Assembly (NCBI GenBank): GCA_934047225.1
Contig: OW204005.1
Span: forward strand, 17,368,396-17,432,395
Source of the DNA: Ypsolopha sequella
Lineage: Eukaryota > Arthropoda > Insecta > Lepidoptera > Ypsolophidae
DNA length: 64,000 bases
Reading direction: 5' to 3'
The translations under genes were made by a program, and so were the position numbers. The notes under the pieces were generated by a model. The model saw only the letters and a program-made list of their open reading frames with translations, was not told the DNA's origin and ran no database searches. Position 1 is the first letter of the stretch, and each line of letters opens with the position of its first letter. Below are positions 63,701 through 64,000 of this stretch, piece by piece.

Positions 63701-64000
63701 ATTTAAATTCAAAATTATGCCATTATATATTAATATTATGTATATATTAATAATATACAAAACCCTAAAGATTCTAAACTTTTCCATAGATGGCGCACCG
63801 CATGGAACTTTGTGTTTATATAATAACATTTATTCATTTCTTTACCTGTGAAATAAGAAGCGAGGTCACGACAATGGACATGGCAGCCGCAAAAGTGGCC
63901 TTGTACCCACGCTCAAGTAGCGCGTACCCCATCACTACGTCGAAAACCACGTCACAGAAGTACCCAGCCAGCGATATCACGTTGAACAATACATCGCAAA
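18523..64000 (-). CDS. XK-related (XKR) family protein, 14 exons in window, 5' end outside
   Basis: Joining 14 exons on GT-AG sites gives about 908 codons ending in TAG at 18525-18523. All thirteen internal junctions agree in phase. Exons 1-8 carry the XK membrane domain: CDVLFNVISLAGYFCDVVFD, VLSLRWYLH, LQLGVLWRYAKL, MLRLVHAFCEAAPMLLLQ, SLSLFSVCWALASF, WRLGTISARI, GLHWVSMFLWL, FYCVMLVENCLLL and LLFMLLYYRYFH. These match vertebrate XKR4/6/7-type proteins, which scramble phospholipids at the plasma membrane, some after caspase cleavage. Roughly ten hydrophobic segments are visible. Exons 9-14 add a tail of over 500 residues that is polar, Pro/Ser/Asn rich and acidic near the end (DSADDADSD), longer than in vertebrate relatives. 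The N-terminal exon(s) and promoter lie past 64000. Scramblase activity is inferred from family only. Confidence 0.9.
19199..19656. repeat. TIR MITE with GCCTTAAGGGCGCACCGAGC ends
   Basis: About 458 bp bounded by CCTTAAGGGCGCACCGAGC and GCTCGGTGCGCTCTTAAGG. No coding capacity. Lies downstream of exon 13 in the last intron. Confidence 0.75.
19890..20012 (+). repeat. LINE 3' end with (AAAT)n tail
   Basis: TTGTTAAGTGTATCATCTGT followed by GGTAGACC and seven or more AAAT units (19982-20012). Typical 3' tail of a 5'-truncated non-LTR copy. Confidence 0.6.
20227..20591. repeat. Long-armed palindromic MITE with TTAAGGTTAAACGTC ends
   Basis: About 365 bp. Left arm includes TTAAGGTTAAACGTCGGTCG and ATAGTTTAGTATGATTGAGG; the right arm carries complements with scattered changes and closes GACGTTTAACCTTAA. 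Arms of about 140 bp each. Confidence 0.85.
21180..21667. repeat. Dispersed repeat split by a retroposon insertion
   Basis: 21180-21411 and 21564-21667 together match the uninterrupted copy at 56088-56392 (for example GAATGCCGACGCGCGCACAC-type block and GGTGGAAACATTTTGGTGCT). The 152 bp between them is a later insertion. Function of the repeat itself is not recognised. Confidence 0.8.
21412..21563 (+). mobile_element. Short 5'-truncated LINE insertion with target duplication
   Basis: Flanked by AAGAGCAC on both sides (21404-21411 and 21564-21571). Ends in GTGTACAATAAAGAATATGA with GAATAT repeats, a non-LTR 3' tail. The interior resembles 27168-27310. The copy at 56088-56392 shows the empty site. 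Confidence 0.8.
21736..21838 (-). CDS. XKR exon 13
   Basis: Acceptor ATATTTTCAG then ISLPRSYTLPREFRYWRRRP, RLRDAHVPSNNSSD and a split Gly, donor GTACGT. It is required to bring exon 14 into frame. Basic in the middle (RYWRRRPRLR). Confidence 0.8.
21855..22246 (-). repeat. ~390 bp composite repeat M, copy 1
   Basis: Minus-orientation copy of the family also at 23103-23451, 26789-27159, 33162-33550, 34434-34823, 38811-39189 and 54350-54738. One end is TTTTCAATGCAT plus GTGCTCGTAAAGGC; the other is TAGCATAAACTACTA. No coding capacity. Confidence 0.85.
22258..22565 (-). pseudogene. RTE-type LINE C-terminal remnant
   Basis: The minus frame reads VTDIACRINKLKWQWTGYIC, RRRDNRWSRKALEWRPRTAK and RSVGRPRAPWTDGLKDVAG, closely like the C-terminal end of RTE-type reverse transcriptases abundant in Lepidoptera. 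The text continues past the frame end to a GCTGTGGACGAATACGGGCT-type 3' end. Heavily 5'-truncated. Confidence 0.75.
22568..22735 (-). repeat. tRNA-derived SINE, copy 2, with head-to-head duplicated end
   Basis: Read on the minus strand it has GAGGTCGCAGGTTCGAATTC (box B) and a body in common with 38568-38690 (CTTTTCTAGTTTGTAAT). In addition CAAGAATTTGAAAAAAATCC is repeated in inverse near 22708-22727, making a hairpin. Confidence 0.65.
22784..22883 (-). CDS. XKR exon 12
   Basis: Completes Met then NRRKEEGGGSSGEESSPEQA, RETPRPPSDIDSQ, phase 0, donor GTGAGA. Acidic and Ser/Gly-rich tail segment. Confidence 0.82.
23046..23603. mobile_element. TTAA-flanked (piggyBac-like) MITE nested in another element
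   Basis: Flanked by TTAA on both sides with inverted ends CTGACCAAGAAAATAAAAAA and TTTTTTATTTTCCTGGTCAG. The intact copy of the host element at 16367-16794 gives the empty site with one TTAA. A copy of repeat M (23103-23451) is nested inside. No transposase. Confidence 0.8.
23103..23451 (+). repeat. Composite repeat M, copy 2 (lacks the hairpin core)
   Basis: Matches the family but goes directly from GCAATAAAT to CGTCCTCGTAATTT, so the stem segment with TTTAAAACACTCGC is missing, as expected of a hairpin deletion. Confidence 0.8.
24009..24986. mobile_element. piggyBac-like TTAA element (~978 bp) carrying a GC-rich island
   Basis: Flanked by TTAA (24005-24008 and 24987-24990) with inverted ends CCCGCCACTGGTGA and TCACCAGTGGCGGG. 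No transposase frame. The centre-left (about 24215-24515) is GC- and CpG-rich and ends at AACAAAGGTTAGTTC, which looks like a splice donor on the plus strand. This could be a captured promoter with a first exon, but there is no proof of transcription. Confidence 0.75.
25051..26051 (-). CDS. XKR exon 11 (largest)
   Basis: Acceptor CATCCCCAG then GGSSENEGSSVGSRVNIQQK, about 333 codons, ending APAPYN and two bases before GTGAGT. It has a short charged coiled-coil-like start (QQKLQEKKQKQLAELRVIEE), then a polar Asn/Ser/Tyr-rich low-complexity region, then LHAKIKLEQMRKMQRCRTPE. Likely an unstructured cytoplasmic tail with interaction motifs; no known domain recognised. Confidence 0.85.
26105..26535. 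repeat. Dispersed repeat B2, copy 1
   Basis: Shares long blocks with 31068-31521, including CGACGAAATCGGCACGATTG and AGTTTCATGGAGCGTGCAC, and with degraded pieces at 55203-55335 and 55995-56086. No coding capacity or clear termini; type not recognised. Confidence 0.7.
26560..26785 (+). repeat. LINE 3' end with (AAAT)n tail and adjoining AT microsatellite
   Basis: GTAATTGGTTTGTCCG ends in AAAGTAAATAAATAAATAAA (26699-26718), followed by (TA)n tracts to 26785. Typical retroposon tail, then simple sequence. Confidence 0.5.
26789..27159 (+). repeat. Composite repeat M, copy 3
   Basis: Family match from TTTTCAATGCATGTG to GTAGCATAAACTACTA, with a short deletion that removes the AATTTATTCCTT segment near the right end. 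Confidence 0.85.
27168..27310 (+). repeat. LINE 3' end fragment
   Basis: GGGTTTGCTGGAAGAAATCT, AGAGATAAGCTCGCC and TACATGATATATCTAAGTAC match the 3' UTR type seen at 62985-63240 and the insertion at 21412-21563. It ends 31 bp outside exon 10. Confidence 0.6.
27341..27464 (-). CDS. XKR exon 10
   Basis: Completes Ser then AANGRKKKKPTSFVPPPPAP, PAPASAAAFWRRPLPVNHNH, H, phase 0, donor GTAAGT. GC-rich, with a poly-lysine patch and proline/alanine repeats, unlike its AT-rich surroundings. Acceptor ATCGACAG has a weak pyrimidine tract. Confidence 0.8.
27550..27832. repeat. TIR MITE with AAATTTGTGGATATATTAAT ends
   Basis: Inverted ends AAATTTGTGGATATATTAAT and ATTAATATATCCACAAATTT, about 283 bp, GC-richer inside (CATCCCGAGGATGCCTCG hairpin at about 27623-27640). 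Confidence 0.75.
27833..28162. other. Intronic stretch without a gene
   Basis: Only notable structure: AGTGCCCC at 28010-28017 and GGGGCACT at 28042-28049, an 8 bp inverted pair around CCAAGACAAGCCAAAGGAAG. Nothing else recognised. Confidence 0.4.
28163..28303. repeat. Short palindromic MITE with CCGTGTTACTACAAAACGG ends
   Basis: Arms of about 55-60 bp: CCGTGTTACTACAAAACGGT and the complement ACCGTTTTGTAGTAACACGG, plus GACAGTGTTTAAATTTGTTG and its near-complement. About 141 bp in all. Confidence 0.85.
28640..29340. repeat. Lepidopteran-type repeat with internal ~130 bp tandem units
   Basis: Opens with ACCGACTTCAAAAAGGAGG and TCTCAATTCGACTGTATG, a widespread lepidopteran repeat opening. It then holds about four diverged units marked by CCACCTGACCTTCGAT (at about 28938, 29080 and 29211) and GAACTCCTCAACGGAT. 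The minus frames at 28824-29301 are by-products. Confidence 0.6.
29404..29768. repeat. Near-perfect palindromic MITE (arms ~175 bp)
   Basis: Left arm AAATAAAATAAACTTTTAAC, AAAAAAATAGCAACCGACTT, then CGATGGTACCGAAGCAAC; the right arm is its reverse complement with few changes, separated by a short centre near 29575-29605. RNA from it would form a long hairpin in the XKR intron. Confidence 0.9.
29769..30179. other. Intronic stretch without a gene
   Basis: No coding, RNA or repeat feature could be supported. Confidence 0.4.
30180..30330. repeat. Dispersed repeat D, copy 1
   Basis: Shares GCTAAACATCAGTTTTG, TTGGATTCAGTTCC and TTTATAAATAAACATACTTT with 41147-41290. No coding capacity; family not recognised. 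Confidence 0.65.
30772..30850 (-). CDS. XKR exon 9
   Basis: Completes Gly then KQIGQGDNAAIPGVFNCRFS, NPVGN and a split Ser, donor GTAGGA. Start of the cytoplasmic tail. Phases on both sides fit exons 8 and 10. Confidence 0.8.
30893..31060. repeat. Dispersed SINE-like repeat, copy 2 (truncated)
   Basis: CATGAGTCCCCAAGGGGGTG, CCCACGTTTCACAGATGATT and GTGGTGAGCCCTATCACCGT match the first half of 7598-7925. Confidence 0.6.
31068..31521. repeat. Dispersed repeat B2, copy 2
   Basis: Partner of 26105-26535 (shared CAACAACAAACCCCTAAAAT-type and CGACGAAATCGGCACGATTG blocks). Differences are scattered, so the copies are moderately old. Confidence 0.7.
31556..31630 (-). repeat. tRNA-like SINE head, degenerate
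   Basis: Minus strand reads TCTAATGGTTCGAAAGTC then GGTGGCAGGTTCAAATCC; the latter is a box-B-like sequence at tRNA spacing. No convincing acceptor stem, so a tRNA-derived fragment rather than a tRNA gene. Confidence 0.35.
31640..32356. other. Intronic stretch without a gene
   Basis: A/T-rich sequence with no supported feature. Confidence 0.4.
32357..32884. repeat. ~530 bp dispersed repeat X, copy 1
   Basis: Nearly identical to 44402-44934. Contains TAGTACATTGTTCACCGAGG and GTTTGAGGCCCGAGGCGAAG. An inner inverted pair (TTTATACTACACCTGCGAGG at about 32491 and GAGCAGGTGTAGTATAAA at the right end) may mark the real element ends. The chance frames at 32302-32578 come from it. Confidence 0.8.
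33046..33134 (-). CDS. XKR exon 8
   Basis: Completes Arg then YFHVRRLGYMLRENQQGTNS, TNASSQNKN and a split Gly before GTGAAT. It supplies the YYRYFH end of the XK domain. Without it exons 7 and 9 would join out of frame. Its acceptor is only about 27 bp from the edge of a ~390 bp repeat copy at 33162. Confidence 0.88.
33162..33550 (+). repeat. Composite repeat M, copy 4 (full length)
   Basis: Best reference copy. A left ~260 bp module is bounded by TTTTCAATGCAT and its complement ATGCATTGAAAA (33413-33424). A right ~125 bp imperfect hairpin runs from GTAGTATGATACACGGGCGT to GCGCCCTTGTAGCATAAACT with loop around ACTCGCTACGCTCGTG. Starts 28 bp upstream (in gene sense) of the exon 8 acceptor. 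Confidence 0.85.
33551..34433. other. Intronic stretch without a gene
   Basis: A/T-rich. One odd patch at about 33871-33952 has CGAGCGAAGCG repeated with variation (GAGCCGAGCGAAGCGGAGCG). Nothing further recognised. Confidence 0.4.
34434..34823 (+). repeat. Composite repeat M, copy 5
   Basis: Full-length family member from TTTTCAATGCATGTGCTCG to GTAGCATAAACTACTA, ending just before the 84 bp tandem array. Confidence 0.85.
34861..37884. repeat. 84 bp tandem array, 36 units of equal length
   Basis: Units start with TTTTATTACTACCCTTATCA and end CCCCATTTATAATAAG. 36 units fit exactly (3,024 bp) with no length change; differences are single bases, mostly TATATACTAG versus TATATGCTAG. Because 84 is divisible by three and the unit lacks stops in one minus frame, a 1,020-codon frame runs at 34759-37821. 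It is a repeat by-product, not a recognised protein. The array lies in the intron between XKR exons 7 and 8. Confidence 0.95.
37885..38334. other. Intronic stretch without a gene
   Basis: A/T-rich sequence between the 84 bp array and exon 7; nothing recognised. Confidence 0.4.
38335..38471 (-). CDS. XKR exon 7
   Basis: Reads VTFYCVMLVENCLLLGASVS, PRTVVPAAFTLGATAAGLLF, MLLYY and two bases of an Arg codon before GTATTT. YxxMxxEN is the conserved late XK helix. Confidence 0.9.
38568..38690 (-). repeat. tRNA-derived SINE, copy 3
   Basis: Minus strand: GAGGTCGCAGGTTCGAATCC (box B) followed by TGGTCCGGGGAATTTTTTC and the body shared with 22568-22735. It also has GCGCGCTGCGCTTGTC upstream, like a tRNA anticodon-side remnant. 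Confidence 0.7.
38811..39189 (+). repeat. Composite repeat M, copy 6
   Basis: Family member with a shortened hairpin core (TTACGTTTTCGTTAGTTAAA in place of the usual loop). Its start overlaps a meaningless open frame at 38720-38989. Confidence 0.85.
39479..39740 (-). pseudogene. LINE reverse transcriptase C-terminal remnant
   Basis: The minus frame reads DLAHEVTDMWGVASTEIIPV, VLSANGLIPNSLETNLRRLG and ARMQKAVLLDTARIVRRFLS, followed by a stop. This matches the C-terminal block found in R2/R4-like insect LINE polyproteins. Truncated upstream at an (ATT)n tract. Confidence 0.65.
39747..40030 (-). pseudogene. LINE 3' remnant with (TAA)n tail
   Basis: The minus frame 40026-39808 ends with NVLKESPVVKALHLFNRIDN and LTELAKTALN, typical of the C-terminal end of Jockey/CR1-like reverse transcriptases. 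It is followed by a short 3' UTR and about nine ATT (TAA on minus) units. 5'-truncated copy inserted beside another LINE remnant. Confidence 0.65.
40194..40357 (-). CDS. XKR exon 6
   Basis: Completes Gly then LHWVSMFLWLISPKNVFHGE, RISRPRKAYLSALIAFVYVF, AYINLQDSNHRQKM, phase 0, donor GTGAGA. HW.xMxxWL and the helix ending FxYxNxxx are XK-family features. Confidence 0.92.
40820..40910 (-). CDS. XKR exon 5
   Basis: Reads FLWRLGTISARICALTVYAL then TYEYWVFLVI and a split Gly, phase 1, donor GTGAGT. Matches the XK block WR.x.x.SR and the following membrane helix. Confidence 0.9.
41003..41404. repeat. TIR MITE with TTACATTATATCATTGCAG-type ends, holding repeat D copy 2
   Basis: Inverted ends AACATTATATCATTGCAGAA and ACTGCAATGATATAATGTAA. 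Positions about 41147-41290 match dispersed repeat D at 30180-30330. No coding capacity. Confidence 0.6.
41496..41641 (-). CDS. XKR exon 4
   Basis: Begins after CTCTCTTGCAG, completes Ala, and reads NKAFAELNVISASLSLFSVC, WALASFSKNVRLQNVHRLVL, TWLGVIFQ, ending phase 0 at GTGATT. It matches the XK SxxSLxSxxWAL block. The first 89 bp and about 75 bp of upstream intron are the source of a tandem array at 41553-43657. Confidence 0.92.
41553..43657 (-). repeat. 164 bp tandem array made from the 5' part of XKR exon 4 and its acceptor
   Basis: Units start at 41553 (the real exon), 41717, 41881, 42045, 42209, 42373, 42537, 42701, 42865, 43029 and a diverged one at 43545. Each carries 89 bp of exon 4 plus about 75 bp of upstream intron, so each has the acceptor CTCTCTTGCAG and the frame AFAELNVISASLSLFSVCWA. 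Units 2-10 have AGCTTCGGAAAGAAT where the real exon has AGCTTCAGCAAGAAT, then GTGACTTGTG instead of the rest of the exon. They lie upstream of the true exon in transcription order. Confidence 0.95.
43154..43498 (-). mobile_element. 5'-truncated LINE (RTE-like) insertion with 8 bp target duplication
   Basis: Interrupts the tenth 164 bp unit. GTTGTGTC flanks it at 43146-43153 and 43499-43506. On the minus strand it ends TTCAGCAGTGGACGAACTAG and GCTATGGATG, like RTE-type 3' ends. The 89-codon frame at 43243-43512 is not a host gene. Confidence 0.8.
43660..44128. other. Intronic stretch without a gene
   Basis: Inverted short motif: AAGGGTAAGCGGGAAGA at 43668-43684 and TCTTCCCGCTTACCCTT at 44065-44082, spanning about 415 bp; probably the ends of one TIR element. 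No coding signal. Confidence 0.5.
44129..44266 (-). CDS. XKR exon 3
   Basis: Completes the split Cys codon and reads MLRLVHAFCEAAPMLLLQLH, then VLLTVPEPELQVDPLSDQPV, ending in phase 1 before GTAAGA. It matches the XK block with MLRLFE.FLE.APQL, with His and Met replacing the usual Glu and Gln. Separated from exon 2 by about 17.7 kb of repeats. Confidence 0.9.
44402..44934. repeat. ~530 bp dispersed repeat X, copy 2
   Basis: Same element and orientation as 32357-32884 with only a few substitutions and homopolymer changes. Lies 136 bp outside exon 3. Confidence 0.8.
45050..54282. repeat. 61 bp minisatellite, about 151 units, with ~4.03 kb higher-order period
   Basis: Unit: AACACAAATACACAGTGTAA, AATGTGAAGCGTTACTAACA, TAGTATTAAACTTTATTTAA, T. 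Variants are GTGAAATG for GTAAAATG and CTTACAT for CTAACAT. A rare TTTAACAGCAC variant occurs at about 48957 and 52988. Variant order from about 46595 repeats from about 50623. Single-base homopolymer differences may be sequencing errors. The array lies in the intron between XKR exons 2 and 3. No long open frame. Confidence 0.97.
54350..54738 (-). repeat. Composite repeat M, copy 7
   Basis: Full-length reverse copy directly beside the 61 bp array; followed by (TTGA)n simple sequence at about 54744-54769. Confidence 0.85.
54884..55200. repeat. Palindromic MITE with TGTGGGAATCAATAAC ends
   Basis: Inverted arms TGTGGGAATCAATAAC / GTTATTGGTTCCCACA and ATTATAATTTCGTTTTGT / ACAAAACGAAATTATAGG; about 317 bp. 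No coding capacity. Confidence 0.8.
55386..55516. repeat. Small AT-rich palindrome with CTCCACGCTTCAG end
   Basis: TCTCCACGCTTCAGTTTAGA and GCCTACTTAGCACATTATAA pair with inverted near-matches ending GGAGTGTGGAGA. About 130 bp. Might be a MITE or the end structure of the element that holds the ribozyme-like motifs. Confidence 0.55.
55699..55881 (+). ncRNA. Two hammerhead-ribozyme-like motifs, ~140 bp apart
   Basis: Motif 1 (55699-55737): TTCCA, CTGAAGCC, GAC-TATTT-GTC, GAAA, TATAT, C, TGGAA. Motif 2 (55839-55881): TTCGA, CTGACGAC, GATCCC-AAGT-GGGTC, GAAA, TATAT, A, TCGAA. Both have the order helix I, CUGAnGn, helix II, GAAA, very short helix III, helix I. The outer helix differs by a paired change (CC..GG to CG..CG). 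The core has one extra C compared with the usual CUGANGA, and motif 1 has C where A9 is expected, so activity is uncertain. Such pairs are known in Penelope-like retroelements. Confidence 0.5.
56088..56392. repeat. Dispersed repeat, uninterrupted copy
   Basis: Pairs with 21180-21667 and lacks the LINE insertion found there. Contains GACGCGCGCACACTTATGAG and GGTGGAAACATTTTGGTGCT. Confidence 0.8.
56501..57194 (+). repeat. 5' LTR
   Basis: Begins TGTTCAGAATAAAATG and ends CTACCCAACA. It differs from the 3' LTR by about one substitution (CCACGCGACTTCC versus CCACGCGGCTTCC) and a 1 bp change near the 3' end. A possible primer-binding site starts with TGGTAGCCGAGTGTGG just downstream (57200-57215). 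Confidence 0.9.
57816..59324 (+). CDS. BEL/Pao-type gag protein
   Basis: A 502-codon frame beginning MMSKSHKAALAKELRWFTTV. The N-terminal part is helical; the middle (about residues 150-320) matches the DUF1759-type gag domain (KFNGKMEEWVSYRNMF, MSTLEGEARSLI). Three zinc-knuckle-like motifs follow at about residues 365-440: CLQCGHTGHDLLRC (CCHC), CFGCLGNHFERNC and CSVCEGPHHLLLC (shorter spacing). It would form the particle shell and bind RNA. The last ~60 codons run into a degenerate Gly/Pro repeat made of CAGGGAGAACT units and do not look like normal gag. Translation start could be one codon later (second ATG). Confidence 0.85.
   Translation: MMSKSHKAALAKELRWFTTVQGLLSRSDRDNAILERAERMHQRLADAEAAVAALQESDEPLKRYVTDLAQIKGIYDALTEAASMIKKRQSGSPVVSTPRPTDGATGKTLVITSNIVADLKRQNSGGPVVVAPQPVDGVSSSLANLKLNKFNGKMEEWVSYRNMFTSLINSRVDLSKGQKMAYLMSTLEGEARSLIQHLRVEDDHYDIAWGLLNDRYQNMRLLADAHASQLLTLPRVTDWAQLRQQLLTPVTVACNALRTLGLPVDEWSFLLVHIILGRLPNDVRSRFERVSAEKDGSTVPKFTDLLTFLEYEARVAETSQPDLAPSGAQSFSSAGSSECGEPRQPQQSRGRDMTRLAGVAVVERSSTCLQCGHTGHDLLRCQQWRNLHVTERRRIVKRKGLCFGCLGNHFERNCPEPRRCSVCEGPHHLLLCANRSEAASPVPQRRSLTVGGASGRTPPPWTTGVRQGELPPPRSREGMLSGRAPLRRNGGLRREARPLTGR
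59690..59860 (+). pseudogene. Protease (DUF1758-like) remnant of the BEL element
   Basis: Short pieces in two frames, LLPTAMARV and then LLDSESQVAHRLVL, fit the retropepsin-like region of BEL elements. The active-site D-S-G appears as D-S-E, so it is inactive as well as frameshifted. Confidence 0.6.
60546..60975 (+). pseudogene. Integrase remnants of the BEL element
   Basis: One frame has CLATKAVHLAVVSALTTEAF and GLPSLIRSDNGTNYKG, a BEL integrase core with the SDNGTN motif. A second piece in another frame has EAAVKSAKTHLRCVIGE and EAVLNSRPLC. Sequence between gag and here is too short for a reverse transcriptase, and no YxDD motif was found. Confidence 0.75.
61195..61209 (+). other. Polypurine tract
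   Basis: CCAGAGCGGGGGAC lies directly before the 3' LTR TGTTCAG, in the place where plus-strand synthesis would start. Confidence 0.65.
61210..61902 (+). repeat. 3' LTR
   Basis: Matches 56501-57194; ends CTTACAACA before the GGTCG duplication. The meaningless frames at 61351-61784 recur in both LTRs. Confidence 0.9.
61960..62134 (-). CDS. XKR exon 2
   Basis: Acceptor TACATCCAG then VLSLRWYLHVWS, and HCLQLGVLWRYAKLFVPVDL to VRDLC, with donor GTAAGT splitting the last Cys codon (phase 1). The VLSLRWYLH and LQLGxxWRYxKL blocks are the most recognisable XK signatures. The 3' LTR of a BEL-type element ends 57 bp from the donor side of this exon. Confidence 0.93.
62240..62635. repeat. Common insect dispersed repeat (GGGTTTCGTACCTAAAGG type)
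   Basis: TTTTTAGGGTTTCGTACCTA, AAAGGAACCAATACGGTGAG and CTTGTCCGTCTATCCGT resemble a repeat opening found widely in lepidopteran genomes. The 74-codon frame at 62412-62636 has no recognisable product. Confidence 0.45.
62985..63240 (+). repeat. LINE 3' end fragment
   Basis: CAATAAAATCTCTTCTCAGA, GATAAGCTCGCCAATGTGCA and a final TGTGTACAATAAAGAATAAA are the same 3' UTR type as 18245-18362 and 27168-27310. Confidence 0.6.
63395..63770 (-). pseudogene. LINE reverse transcriptase C-terminal fragment
   Basis: The minus frame contains NGIILNLNNMKCMHISSPHN, LEIVDKFKYLGLIIDKKFNW and VCKRLRSVLALPRF: the thumb-proximal NxxKTKxM and KYLGxxID blocks of Jockey/CR1-like elements. No catalytic core is present. 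It lies 76 bp from XKR exon 1 and is a truncated insertion, not an exon. Confidence 0.8.
63846..64000 (-). CDS. XKR exon 1 in window (partial at window edge)
   Basis: The frame reads CDVLFNVISLAGYFCDVVFD then VVMGYALLERGYKATFAAAM and ends ISQ before GTAAAG. This is the first XK transmembrane pair with the conserved SxxxYFxDxVxD signature. It ends in phase 0, so the next exon must begin with a full codon; exon 2 does. The exon continues past the window. Confidence 0.9.

Noticed and set aside
63389..63829. 146-codon minus frame as an XKR exon
   Set aside because: Its sequence is reverse-transcriptase-like (KYLGLIID block), and exons 1 and 2 join in phase without it.

Overview
The window looks like intronic and flanking DNA from a moth or butterfly (Lepidoptera). 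This is inferred from GT-AG introns in a large gene, an AT-rich background crowded with TTAA- and TA-flanked MITEs, tRNA-derived SINE heads with the box B sequence GGTTCGAATCC, LINE 3' ends of types common in Lepidoptera, and a BEL/Pao LTR element. Nothing here is prokaryotic. No database search was possible.

One host gene dominates. It lies on the minus strand from beyond position 64000 down to a TAG stop at 18523. Fourteen exons could be joined by splice sites and codon phase. They give about 908 codons of an XK-related (XKR) multi-pass membrane protein, the family of phospholipid scramblases. The first exon in the window is already inside the membrane domain, so the true N-terminus is outside. 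Exons 1-8 carry the XK membrane domain. Exons 9-14 carry a long, low-complexity, probably cytoplasmic C-terminal tail. All thirteen junctions inside the window agree in phase, including the small exons at 33046-33134, 30772-30850 and 21736-21838, which are easy to miss.

Layout, left to right: 1-18.2 kb is intergenic or flanking DNA. It holds an almost intact two-ORF non-LTR retrotransposon (1320-5815, minus) whose ORF2 has no ATG and may need a -1 frameshift. It also holds a dense set of palindromic MITEs, several nested in one another. From 18.5 to 64 kb is the XKR gene. Its introns are filled with seven copies of one ~390 bp element, a piggyBac-like TTAA element, LINE fragments, SINEs and three tandem arrays: 36 x 84 bp (34.9-37.9 kb), about 11 x 164 bp that duplicates part of exon 4 with its splice acceptor (41.55-43.66 kb), and about 151 x 61 bp (45.05-54.28 kb) with a ~4.03 kb higher-order repeat. 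The intron between exons 2 and 3 also contains a BEL/Pao-type LTR element (56501-61902) with nearly identical LTRs but a gutted pol region, and a pair of hammerhead-like RNA motifs near 55.7-55.9 kb.

The points most worth checking are the decoy splice-acceptor array next to exon 4, the hammerhead-like pair with a compensatory helix change, the A AAA AAT slip site between the two LINE ORFs, and the higher-order structure of the 61 bp array.
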